Origin: Variovorax jilinensis
GTDB lineage: Bacteria; Pseudomonadota; Gammaproteobacteria; Burkholderiales; Burkholderiaceae_C
Assembly (NCBI RefSeq): GCF_030316885.1
Contig: NZ_JASZYQ010000004.1
Coordinates: 372,001-436,000, forward strand
Reading direction: 5' to 3'
DNA length: 64,000 nt
Positions 9,170 to 17,072 of this stretch are shown here, in pieces (position 1 is the first letter of the stretch; each line of letters opens with the position of its first letter). Made by a program: the position numbers and the translations under genes. The notes under the pieces are model-generated. The model had not been told where the DNA came from and did not search any database. It worked only from the letters and a program-made list of their open reading frames with translations.

Positions 9170-9898
9170 TCAGCCCAGTGCCTCGAGCTCCCAGGAGACG
9201 CTCTGCCAGGCCACGCCGAAGCCGACGGACGGCGCGGCCGCGCCCTGCGCGGCGCAGCCCAGTGCCCATTCGCCACCCGCGCTCACGCTGTCGACGAGTG
9301 GCACCGGCACCGAGGGCGCGATGTCGGCCGCCATGCCCGCGAGGCCGGCGCCGCCGAGGATCACGGCATCGGCGCCGAAGCGAAGCGCGGCTTCGCGGCA
9401 GGCCTCGGCCAGCAGCAGCCGGGCGCCGGCCGGGTCCTGCGCGAGCTGGGCACCCGTGGGCGCGACCGTGTGCGCGCCCGCCAGCGATTCGCCGTAGCCC
9501 AGCGAGACCGCGAGCCGCTCCAGCATGGGCCGCCAGCGCTCGCCGCCGGTCACGATCGCGAAGCGGCCGTGCCGCGCGGCGGCGATGAAGGCGGCTTCTG
9601 CCAGCCCGCCGACCGGCACGCCGGCACCATCGCGCAGGGCGAACAGGCCCGGGTCGCCGAAGCAGCCGATCAGCACCGCGTCGGGACGCTCGCCGTGCGC
9701 GTGGGCCGCGGCCCACGCATCGAGCACGGCATGCTGCGCCACGGCGTAGGTGGCTTCACTCGAGATGTAGGGAGCGCCGAAGCGCGCCGTCACCGTGTGC
9801 ACCGTCATCGCGCCGCCGAGCTGCGCCTGCAGGTGCTGCTGCAGCAGGGCGCTGACCGAGGCCGATGTGTTCGGGTTGACGACCAGGAGCCGAGTCAT
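9170..9898 (-). CDS. Asp/Glu/hydantoin racemase family protein, second catalytic Cys missing
   Basis: 242 residues. The N-terminus LLVVNPNTSASVS and the block VLIGCFGDPGL (Cys79) are typical of hydantoin/allantoin racemases. Family members carry a second catalytic cysteine in LGCAGM; here the aligned segment reads ILGGAGLAGM, with Gly at residue 183. A two-base racemase mechanism is therefore doubtful. The gene is the last of a polyamine-type ABC operon, 12 bases after the second permease, so the product probably handles the imported compound. The frame is clean and conserved elsewhere, which argues against decay. Confidence 0.75.
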   Translation of the reverse strand: MTRLLVVNPNTSASVSALLQQHLQAQLGGAMTVHTVTARFGAPYISSEATYAVAQHAVLDAWAAAHAHGERPDAVLIGCFGDPGLFALRDGAGVPVGGLAEAAFIAAARHGRFAIVTGGERWRPMLERLAVSLGYGESLAGAHTVAPTGAQLAQDPAGARLLLAEACREAALRFGADAVILGGAGLAGMAADIAPSVPVPLVDSVSAGGEWALGCAAQGAAAPSVGFGVAWQSVSWELEALG

Positions 9899-9910
9899 CG
9901 AGACGCCTCG

Positions 9911-10804
9911 TCACGCCTTTCGGCGCGTCGAGCGCCGGCGCAGCAGGGCGGCCGAACCGAGCGCAAGCGCCATCACCGCGAACGACACGACGGTGGTCAC
10001 CGTGCCGAGCGCGTAGATCGACGGCGTGGTCACGGTCGAGGTCAGGGCCTGGAGTTCGAGCGGCAGCGTGTTGACATCGCCGATGGCCTGCGAGGTGCGC
10101 GCGATCTCGTCCCAGCTCAGCGTGAAGCCGAACATGCCGATCCCCACCACCGAGGGTCCGATCAGCGGCAGCACCACGTGCACGAAGCTCTGCCATGGCG
10201 TCGCCCCGAGGTCGCGCGCCGCTTCCTCGTAGGCCGGGTTGAAGCGGTTGAAGACCGCGAACATGATCAGGAGCCCGAAGGGCAGCGTCCATGTCAGGTG
10301 GGCGCCGAGCGCCGAGGTCAGCAGGCCCAGCGCCGTGCCGTAGCTCTCGAGCGTGCCATCGGCGCCGATGGCACCCAGCGCGCCCTTGATGCCGCTGTCG
10401 AGCAGGCGGAACTGCAGCCCGATGCCCAGCGAGATGATGATCGACGGCATGATCAGGCTGGCCACCGTGACGAAGAACAGCGCGTCGCCGCCCTTCAGGC
10501 GCTTGCGGAACGCCAGGCCCGCGAGCACCGACAGCACCACCGTGAAGATCATCACCACCGCCCCCAGCATCAGAGAGCGCATGAACGCGGCGCCGATGTC
10601 GACCGTGCCCAGGCCTTCGGCGAGCTTGCGGAACCAGTGCAGCGAGACGCCGCGCAGCGGGAAGGTCAGGCCGCCTTCGGGGCCCTGGAAGCTCAGCACG
10701 AAGATCGTCACCATCGGGCCGTAGAGGAAGACCACGAACAGCGCGAAGACCAGTGCCAGTGGCCAGAAGCCCGCGCTGCGCTGTTCACCGATTCTTTGGC
10801 TCAC
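9911..10804 (-). CDS. ABC transporter permease, PotC/YdcV type
   Basis: 297 residues with six predicted membrane segments, starting with GTG one base after the stop of the preceding permease. The cytoplasmic EAA loop reads YEEAARDLGATPWQSFVHVVLPLI, the contact site for the ATPase. It forms the inner-membrane channel with the upstream permease. The operon order ATPase-binding protein-permease-permease is that of spermidine/putrescine-type importers (PotABCD/YdcSTUV). The true substrate could be a polyamine, an amino-acid derivative or another small cation. Confidence 0.88.
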   Translation of the reverse strand: MSQRIGEQRSAGFWPLALVFALFVVFLYGPMVTIFVLSFQGPEGGLTFPLRGVSLHWFRKLAEGLGTVDIGAAFMRSLMLGAVVMIFTVVLSVLAGLAFRKRLKGGDALFFVTVASLIMPSIIISLGIGLQFRLLDSGIKGALGAIGADGTLESYGTALGLLTSALGAHLTWTLPFGLLIMFAVFNRFNPAYEEAARDLGATPWQSFVHVVLPLIGPSVVGIGMFGFTLSWDEIARTSQAIGDVNTLPLELQALTSTVTTPSIYALGTVTTVVSFAVMALALGSAALLRRRSTRRKA

Positions 10805-10805
10805 C

Positions 10806-11723
10806 CTAGAGCTCCTTGCGGATGTCGACCAGCCGCGTGAGACCCCAGATGATCATCAGCACCACGGCCAGCAGGATCATCGCGTTGGCCGCCGCGAGCG
10901 GGAACTGCAGGTACGAGGTCTGGACCTGGATGATCTTGCCGATCGAGGCGATCTGCTGGCCGCCCATCACGCCGATGGTGACGAAGTCGCCCATCACGAT
11001 CGTGATGACGAAGATCGACCCGATCAGGATGCCGGTGCGCGACAGCGGCACGATCACGTTCCACAGCGTCTGCCAACCGGTGGCGCCGGAATCGTTGGCG
11101 GCCTCGAGCAGCGAGCGGTCGATGCGCATCATCGAGTTGAAGATCGGCACGATCATGAACATCGTGTACAGGTGCACGAAGGCCAGCACCACCGAGAAGT
11201 CCGAGAACAGCAGCCATTCGACCGGAGAGTCGATCAGGCCGACGCCCATCAGCCCCTGGTTCACCAGCCCGTTGCGGCCCAGGAGCGGCACCCACGAGAT
11301 CATGCGGATCACGTTGGAGGTCCAGAACGGCACCGTGCACAGCACGAAGAGCAATGTCTGCATGCCCGGCGAACGCACGTGGAAGGCCAGGAAATAGGCC
11401 ACCGAGAAGCCGAGCAGCAGCGTGATGCCCCACACCAGCAGGCAAAACTTGAGCGTGCTGATGTAGGTCGACAAGGTGACGCAGAAGTCGCCGTTGTCCG
11501 TGAGATGCGAGCAGCCTTCGAAGATGCTGAGGTAGTTGCGCGCCGAGATCGCGGGGATCAGCTCGTATTCGTTGAAGTTCCACAGGCTGACCATCGCGAT
11601 CAGCGCCAGCGGGATCAGGAAGAAGAGCAGGAACACCAGCCCGAAGGGCGCGGCCTGCCACCACGCCTTGACGGCGTGGACCGGCGTGCTGCTGGCGTGG
11701 CTGGTGGTCGTCGGCGCGCTCAT
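10806..11723 (-). CDS. ABC transporter permease, PotB/YdcU type
   Basis: 305 residues with six membrane segments and an EAA-type loop LLEAANDSGATGWQTLWNVIVPLS. The large periplasmic loop after the first helix, containing a Cys pair (EGCSHLTDNGDFCVTL), is longer than in minimal PotB proteins. It is the first of two permeases, 7 bases after the binding-protein gene and 1 base before the second permease. It acts in the inner membrane as half of the translocation pore. Confidence 0.88.
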   Translation of the reverse strand: MSAPTTTSHASSTPVHAVKAWWQAAPFGLVFLLFFLIPLALIAMVSLWNFNEYELIPAISARNYLSIFEGCSHLTDNGDFCVTLSTYISTLKFCLLVWGITLLLGFSVAYFLAFHVRSPGMQTLLFVLCTVPFWTSNVIRMISWVPLLGRNGLVNQGLMGVGLIDSPVEWLLFSDFSVVLAFVHLYTMFMIVPIFNSMMRIDRSLLEAANDSGATGWQTLWNVIVPLSRTGILIGSIFVITIVMGDFVTIGVMGGQQIASIGKIIQVQTSYLQFPLAAANAMILLAVVLMIIWGLTRLVDIRKEL

Positions 11724-11730
11724 CCCGATG

Positions 11731-13002
11731 TCAGGCCGCGACGAACTCGTTCCACTTCCTCACCATGTACTCGTTCTCGTCCATCACCGCGTTCCAGCAG
11801 GCGATGCCGCCCATGCGTTCCTCGTAGCTGCCGCCGTCGCGCACCGCACCGGCCTTGGCGATGACGTCGCCCTGCGGGCTCTTGATGTCCTGCGTGGCGG
11901 GCTTGCCTTCCATCCAGTAGGCCCACTCGTAGGGTTCCATCTTGGCCTTGGCGGTCTCCAGCACGGCGCTGTAGTAGCCCTGGCGGTTCAGGTAGGCGCC
12001 GGCCCAGCCGTCGAGGAACCAGTTGATGAACTCGTAGGCGCCGTCGAGCTTCTTGCCCGACAGCGTGGCCGGCAGGCCGAAGCCCGACGCCCAGGCGCGA
12101 TAGCCTTCCTTGAGCGGCTGGAAGGTGCAGGCGATGCCCTTGCTGCGCACCGCGGTCACGGCCGGCGACCACATCGACTGGATCACGACCTCGCCCGAGG
12201 ACATCAGGTTGACCGATTCGTTGAAGTCCTTCCACAGCGCGCGGAACTGGCCGGCCTTCTTGGCTTCGATCAGGGTCTTGATCGTCAGGTCGATCTCGGC
12301 CTTGGTCATGTTGCCCTTGTCGGCGTACTTGTGGATGCCCTTGGCCTCCACCACCATCGCCGCGTCCATGATGCCGATCGAGGGGATGTTGAGGATCGCG
12401 GCCTTGCCCTTGAACTCGGGGTTCAGCAGCTCGGCCCAGGAGCCGATCGGCCGCTTGATGAGGTCGGGGCGGATGCCCAGGGTGTCGGCGTTGTAGGTGG
12501 TCGGGATCAGCGACATGAACTGCGTCGGCGTCTTCGAGAACACCTTGCTCTTCTCGCCTTCGAGGAAGATCACCTTGATCGGCGCCGTGCCCTGGTCGCC
12601 GATCTTCTTGCCCGCCACTTCGCCCTTGGTGAAGACGCTCGTGATCTTGTCGGCGTTCTTCACGCGCTTGGTGTCGATGCCCTTCAGGTTGCCCGTGGGC
12701 ACGATCTTCTTGAGCGAGAAGTACTCGGTGTCGATCAGGTCGAAGCTGTTCGGCGCGGTCACGGCGCGCTTGGTGACGTCGTCGGTGGTCACCGCCACGT
12801 ACTGGATCTCGATGCCGGTGTCGGCCTTGAACTTCTCGGCGATCGCCTTGTCCTGGTTGACCGCCGTGCCCAGGTAGCGCAGCACGATCTTCTCCTGCGC
12901 GTGGATGGCCGGGAACATGCCGGTCGCGAGGATGCCCGCGGTGCCTTGCAGCAGCGCGCGGCGCTGCACGCCGGTCGATGGGGTTTCGGTTTTTTTGGAC
13001 AT
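11731..13002 (-). CDS. Periplasmic binding protein of a polyamine-type ABC importer
   Basis: 423 residues from ATG 13002, with a purine-rich ribosome site just upstream. The N-terminus has a twin Arg followed by a hydrophobic stretch (RRALLQGTAGILATGMF) ending in HAQ, which looks like a Tat-type signal peptide. The mature part is a family 1 solute-binding protein (PotD/spermidine type): VTTDDVTKRA, FDLIDTEYFSLKKI and WSPAVTAVRSKGI. It captures the substrate in the periplasm and delivers it to the two permeases encoded directly downstream. Possible Tat export would imply folding before export, which is uncommon in this family. Confidence 0.88.
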   Translation of the reverse strand: MSKKTETPSTGVQRRALLQGTAGILATGMFPAIHAQEKIVLRYLGTAVNQDKAIAEKFKADTGIEIQYVAVTTDDVTKRAVTAPNSFDLIDTEYFSLKKIVPTGNLKGIDTKRVKNADKITSVFTKGEVAGKKIGDQGTAPIKVIFLEGEKSKVFSKTPTQFMSLIPTTYNADTLGIRPDLIKRPIGSWAELLNPEFKGKAAILNIPSIGIMDAAMVVEAKGIHKYADKGNMTKAEIDLTIKTLIEAKKAGQFRALWKDFNESVNLMSSGEVVIQSMWSPAVTAVRSKGIACTFQPLKEGYRAWASGFGLPATLSGKKLDGAYEFINWFLDGWAGAYLNRQGYYSAVLETAKAKMEPYEWAYWMEGKPATQDIKSPQGDVIAKAGAVRDGGSYEERMGGIACWNAVMDENEYMVRKWNEFVAA

Positions 13003-13085
13003 GGGTGGTCTCCTGGGAGGCAGGTGGTGGTGGTGGTTGAAGGGGGAAGAGGAGGAGAAGCGGGCCTGCGTGCCTCGGCGGCGGT

Positions 13086-14213
13086 TCAAGCCGCCATCAC
13101 GGCCAGCGCCGCCATCGGCTCGTGCCGGTGCGCGGGCGTGCCGCCGCTGCTGCCGGCCGCAGGGCGCACGGCACCCGGGCCGAGCTTGCGCACGTCGGCC
13201 TCGGCCCACGAGACGCGCACGCTCTCGCCGACCGCGTAGTTGCGGTTGGCGAATTCCTTTTCCGACAGCAGCACCGAGATGCCGCTGAACTCGGGTCGCA
13301 CGCCGGTCAGGCGCAGGCCGAGCAGCACGTAGGTGCCCTGGTATTCGACGTCGGTTACGTGCGCCGGCAGGCCGCTGTCGCCGCCCTCGGTGCTGGCGGG
13401 CGCGATCCGCGTGTGGTCGTTGCGCACCGCGATCTTGCCGCCGGCCAGCTCGAAGACGTTGTGGCCGCCCATGAAGCGCGCGACGAATTCGCTCGAGGGA
13501 TGGTTGTAGACCTCGTGCGGCGAGCCGACCTGCTCGATCAGGCCGTTGTTCATGACCACCATCGTGTCGGCCAGCGCCATCGCCTCCTCCTGCGAGTGCG
13601 TGACGTGGATGAAGGTCAGGCCGAGTTCCTTCTGCCAGCGGCGCAGCTCGGCGCGCATCTGGATGCGCAGGAAGGGGTCGAGCGCGGACAGCGGCTCGTC
13701 GAGCAGCAGCACGCGCGGCTCGGTGATCAGTGCGCGGGCCAGTGCCACGCGCTGCTGCTGCCCGCCCGACAGCTCGCCGGGCTTGCGCTCCGCCAGGTGG
13801 CCCATGGCCACGCGCTCGAGCAGGTTGCCGGCGCGCTTGTGGCGCTCGCTCTTCGAGACGCCCTTCATCTTGAGGCTGAAGCCGACGTTGTCGAGCGCCG
13901 ACAGGTGCGGGAACAGCGCGAAGCTCTGGAACATCATCGCGGTGCCGCGCGCCGCCGCCGGCAGGTTCGTGATGTTGCGGTTGTCGAGCAGGATGTCGCC
14001 GCCCGAGGCCGATTCGTGGCCCGCCACCATGCGCAGCGTGGTGCTCTTGCCGCAGCCCGAGGGCCCTAGCAGGCAGCAGTAGCTGCCGCTGGCGATGCGC
14101 AGGTCGATCTGGTCGACCGCTGGCGGCGTGCCGGCAGCGTAGCGCTTGCTCAGCGCGACGATTTCAACAGCGGCGGGCGGCGGGGTGGTGACGGCATCCA
14201 TTGGGGAGGCCAT
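13086..14213 (-). CDS. ABC transporter ATP-binding protein, PotA type
   Basis: 375 residues. Walker A is GPSGCGKST (50-58), the ABC signature is LSGGQQQR, Walker B is VLLLDEPLSALD, and the switch His lies in HVTHSQEEA. A C-terminal TOBE-like domain follows, as in PotA/MalK-type ATPases. It heads the operon and powers the two permeases. A second ATG at 14201 is possible. The 83 bases between this gene and the binding-protein gene may hold a secondary ribosome-loading region but no clear terminator. Confidence 0.92.
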   Translation of the reverse strand: MASPMDAVTTPPPAAVEIVALSKRYAAGTPPAVDQIDLRIASGSYCCLLGPSGCGKSTTLRMVAGHESASGGDILLDNRNITNLPAAARGTAMMFQSFALFPHLSALDNVGFSLKMKGVSKSERHKRAGNLLERVAMGHLAERKPGELSGGQQQRVALARALITEPRVLLLDEPLSALDPFLRIQMRAELRRWQKELGLTFIHVTHSQEEAMALADTMVVMNNGLIEQVGSPHEVYNHPSSEFVARFMGGHNVFELAGGKIAVRNDHTRIAPASTEGGDSGLPAHVTDVEYQGTYVLLGLRLTGVRPEFSGISVLLSEKEFANRNYAVGESVRVSWAEADVRKLGPGAVRPAAGSSGGTPAHRHEPMAALAVMAA

Positions 14214-14288
14214 CGCAAGACATGTGCCAGCGAGCCTCCTGTTGGGCCGGGCGGGTTTGCACCGAAGCGGTGCGCCCCGCGAGCCGCG

Positions 14289-15578
14289 TCAAGGTGGTGC
14301 GAAATGGGCGGCGGCGACGTTGCGCAGCAGGGTGTCGCGCTGGGCCTTGGTGATGCCGCGCACGCCTTCAGCCACCCATTTCGCGCGATCGACGTTGATG
14401 TTGCCGTCCTGCTGCCACTTGCGAACCGCAAGGGCGGGGTTGTTGAGCATGGCCGCGAGCCAGACCGCCTGCGCCGGCTCGAGGTTGCGTGCGGCGCGCT
14501 TGAAATAGGTGCGCGCGGCCGCCTCGGCGCCGCAGATCTGTGCGCCCCACGGCGCGTTGTCGAGGTAGAGCTGCAGGATGCGCGCCTTGCCGAGCGTCTG
14601 CTCCATCTCGACGGCGTAGAGCAGTTCGCGCAGCTTGCGGTCGGTGTTCTGCTCGGCGCCGGTGACCAGCATCTTGGCCAGTTGCTGGGTCAGCGTGCTG
14701 CCGCCGCGTTCGGTCTTGGCGGCCTTCTGGTTGACCTCGAGCGCAGCGGCGAGCTCGACCATGTCGTAGCCCGGGTGGGTGAAGAAGCGCTGGTCCTCGG
14801 CGGCGATCACGGCGCGCGCCAGCCAGCTGTCGTTGCCGAGCCGGCTCGGCGCGCCGCAGCTGGTGCGGGCATTGGCCATCGCTTCGGTGCCCAGCCCCTC
14901 GACCGTGAAGTCACTGATGCGCGGTTGCAGCGCGAAGCTGCCGGCCGGAAGTGCGAGCTGCGCGTTCACGGCCAGGGTGCCGCCGATGCGCGCGCGCTGC
15001 ATTTCCGGAAGTCCGGGCGCCAGCACGGCGTACCAGCGGGTGATCGGCGTGTCGGGCACCTGGATGTCGAGCCGCAGGTCGCTCTGCGACAGCCGGCCGG
15101 TCCAGCGCGCGCGCAGGATGCCGTCGCCGGCCGTTGCGGCGGCCGTGGAGGCCGGCATGAGCTGGGCCGGCGGCGAGGCCTCGAGGGTGCCGCTGAGCGA
15201 GCCGCCATCGCGCCGTGCGGTGGCACGCAGGCTGTCGACCCGGATCGGCTCGCGGCCCAGGGCGGGCACCGCGACGCTGCAGGGCGCGCAGTCCAGCGCG
15301 AGCGTCTCGCTGTCGGCCTTCCAGTCGATCCGGACTGGTCCGTGGTCGGTCGCCAGCGTCCGTCCGGCCAGCCAGGGCGCGAACCACGAGGAAGTGGCGA
15401 GCCGGATGGCGGTCGGCACGCCGACCTCGAGCGACACCGGGCCGGCCTGGATGCGGGCGGGCCATTCGTCGCGGCCCGGCGCCAGCGCCAGCTTGAGGAT
15501 CAGGAACACGGCCACCGCCGCGGTCACGACCAGGGCCAAGGTCGCGAGCAATAGGTATATCAGCGCTTTCTTCAGCAA
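14289..15578 (-). CDS. Membrane GT51 peptidoglycan glycosyltransferase with a long unknown N-terminal domain
   Basis: 429 residues, starting at TTG 15578 behind a GGGAAGAGAG ribosome site. One membrane helix (about 5-33) anchors the protein. Residues about 40-235 form a domain I do not recognise, rich in beta-strand-like sequence with a Cys pair (CAPC). The glycosyltransferase 51 domain starts near residue 250: RAVIAAEDQRFFTHPGYD (catalytic Glu261), GGSTLTQQLAK and a later YLDNAPWGAQICGAEAAARTYF. No transpeptidase domain follows, so it polymerises glycan strands only, as MtgA does, but it is much larger than MtgA. It is the last gene of the exosortase operon. Confidence 0.85.
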   Translation of the reverse strand: MLKKALIYLLLATLALVVTAAVAVFLILKLALAPGRDEWPARIQAGPVSLEVGVPTAIRLATSSWFAPWLAGRTLATDHGPVRIDWKADSETLALDCAPCSVAVPALGREPIRVDSLRATARRDGGSLSGTLEASPPAQLMPASTAAATAGDGILRARWTGRLSQSDLRLDIQVPDTPITRWYAVLAPGLPEMQRARIGGTLAVNAQLALPAGSFALQPRISDFTVEGLGTEAMANARTSCGAPSRLGNDSWLARAVIAAEDQRFFTHPGYDMVELAAALEVNQKAAKTERGGSTLTQQLAKMLVTGAEQNTDRKLRELLYAVEMEQTLGKARILQLYLDNAPWGAQICGAEAAARTYFKRAARNLEPAQAVWLAAMLNNPALAVRKWQQDGNINVDRAKWVAEGVRGITKAQRDTLLRNVAAAHFAPP

Positions 15579-15615
15579 AACTCTCTTCCCTGTCTCGGTG
15601 TCTGCGTGCGTCGCT

Positions 15616-16191
15616 TCATTCGATGGGCCGTGCCAGCATCACGGCCTGCCAGGGGCCGGTCGAACGTCCGCTCGCCGCAGCCCAGTACCAGGCTGAAGTG
15701 TCGGTGAAAGCGTCGCCGCCGGCATCCACGATCCGCTCGCAGACCTGGATTTTCTGCCGGCCGGCACGCTCGGCGACGAAACAGCGCCACAGTCGCTCGT
15801 GCAGGTCGCGCTCGAGGCGGGCCTGGGCGATGCCATAGCCCAGTGCGCGGAAGCAGTCGGCAGCCGGATGCAGCATGCGGGTGGCGGTCTGCACCTCGCG
15901 CAGCACGAGCACCTGGCGGCCATCGGTGAAGCGCCCGATCGCCCCCGGAAACCGGTCGGCGAAGCGGCGCTCGACCTCGCTCAGGGCCAGCGGCCGCAGC
16001 GGGGCGCCGTCCCAGGTGGCGGGCCATTCGGGGTCTTCGGCCGCAGCCGCCTGCGGCGCCGCCGGTTGCTGCAACGCCACCGAGGTCGACCAGGCCAGGC
16101 ACAGCAGCATCGCGAGCGCGAACAGGCCCTTGTGCACCATCCGCTGCACGAAGCGGTTGGCAAAGCAGTGTTCAAGCTGCGTCGTGAGCAT
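15616..16191 (-). CDS. Exosortase-associated envelope protein (EpsI-like, tentative)
   Basis: 191 residues. An N-terminal hydrophobic segment (about 20-40) should anchor it in the inner membrane. The rest is periplasmic, with a block LHPAADCFRALGYGI (Cys113) and a late WYWAAASGRSTGPW. EpsI/DUF3485-type proteins found next to exosortases show a similar size, a single anchor and a Cys near such a block; the resemblance is by pattern only. It starts 20 bases inside the exosortase gene, so the two are translationally linked. It likely assists processing or anchoring of the PEP-CTERM protein made from the same operon. Confidence 0.6.
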   Translation of the reverse strand: MLTTQLEHCFANRFVQRMVHKGLFALAMLLCLAWSTSVALQQPAAPQAAAAEDPEWPATWDGAPLRPLALSEVERRFADRFPGAIGRFTDGRQVLVLREVQTATRMLHPAADCFRALGYGIAQARLERDLHERLWRCFVAERAGRQKIQVCERIVDAGGDAFTDTSAWYWAAASGRSTGPWQAVMLARPIE

Positions 16192-17065
16192 CGCGGCCTC
16201 CTGAAGAAAAGGATCCCCTGCCCATCACGCCGGCGATGGCGCCGCAGACCAGGGCCAGCAGGGCGAGTCCGAAGGCGTCGTGCAGCCAGGCGGCGGGCGC
16301 GTGGCCGGCGCCCTCGAGCGCCACCAGAACGCTGTTGCGCACGATGTTGCCGGCCATCACGAGCAGGCCGACGAAGGGCACCCGCGCGAGGAAGGCACGG
16401 TCGCCGCGGCCGCACCAGAGGGCCACCGCGCAGGCCGTGAAGTAGCCGAGCCACACCATCTGCACGCCGGAGCAGGGCGCATCGACGATCACGAGCCGGC
16501 CGTCGATCCACAGGCTGCTGCCTTCCCGTGTCACTTCGAAGGCGGGCGCCAGCAGCCAGCGGCTGGCCTCGGCCGTCACCAGGCGCAGCGGATAGCCGGC
16601 ATAGAACTGCAGCGACGACAGCAGCGGCAGTGCAAGCACCGCGAGCCCGGCCACCGGCGTCGCGGCGACGCCGCGCGGCAGGAAGGCGAGCAGGCCGCAG
16701 GCCAGCGCGGCCATCGCGAGCAGGCCCGCGGCCAGCGGCGGCAGCGCAGGCAGCCCGCCGAGGCCGGTTCGCAGCAGCGTGGCGGCCACCGTCGTCGCGG
16801 CGGCCAGCGCGAGCCAGCCCAGGCGGGGCGCTGCACGCAGGTCGTGCCGGCGAAGGACCACCAGCGTGGCCAGCGCGGCCAGTGCCAGAAGGCCGAGCGG
16901 ATCGTCCGAGCGGTCCAGCATGCGCCGGGCCATCCAGGTCCAGGTCGGCGCCAGTGCCGCGGCCTGCAGGCCCAGCCATGCGAGCGCGGGCGCGCGATCG
17001 AGCCGGATGCCGGCGTCCAGGAGGCGCGGATGGGAGCGGGCGAGTGTCGCGAGTGTCATGGTCAT
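16172..17065 (-). CDS. Exosortase (membrane transpeptidase-like sorting enzyme)
   Basis: 297 residues with about eight membrane segments. The exosortase active-site residues are all visible: Cys198 in DAPCSGVQM, Arg243 in GNIVRNSVLV and His262 in LHDAFGL. The hallmark YAGYPLR is at about 155-161. Exosortases cut PEP-CTERM tails near the inner membrane and release or transfer the target to the envelope. The gene begins 7 bases after the VIT/vWA gene, whose product ends in such a tail, so this looks like a dedicated enzyme-substrate pair. It may be the class sometimes called exosortase Q; I cannot verify the subfamily. Confidence 0.85.
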   Translation of the reverse strand: MTMTLATLARSHPRLLDAGIRLDRAPALAWLGLQAAALAPTWTWMARRMLDRSDDPLGLLALAALATLVVLRRHDLRAAPRLGWLALAAATTVAATLLRTGLGGLPALPPLAAGLLAMAALACGLLAFLPRGVAATPVAGLAVLALPLLSSLQFYAGYPLRLVTAEASRWLLAPAFEVTREGSSLWIDGRLVIVDAPCSGVQMVWLGYFTACAVALWCGRGDRAFLARVPFVGLLVMAGNIVRNSVLVALEGAGHAPAAWLHDAFGLALLALVCGAIAGVMGRGSFSSGGRDAHDAA

Positions 17066-17072
17066 GCGCCCT

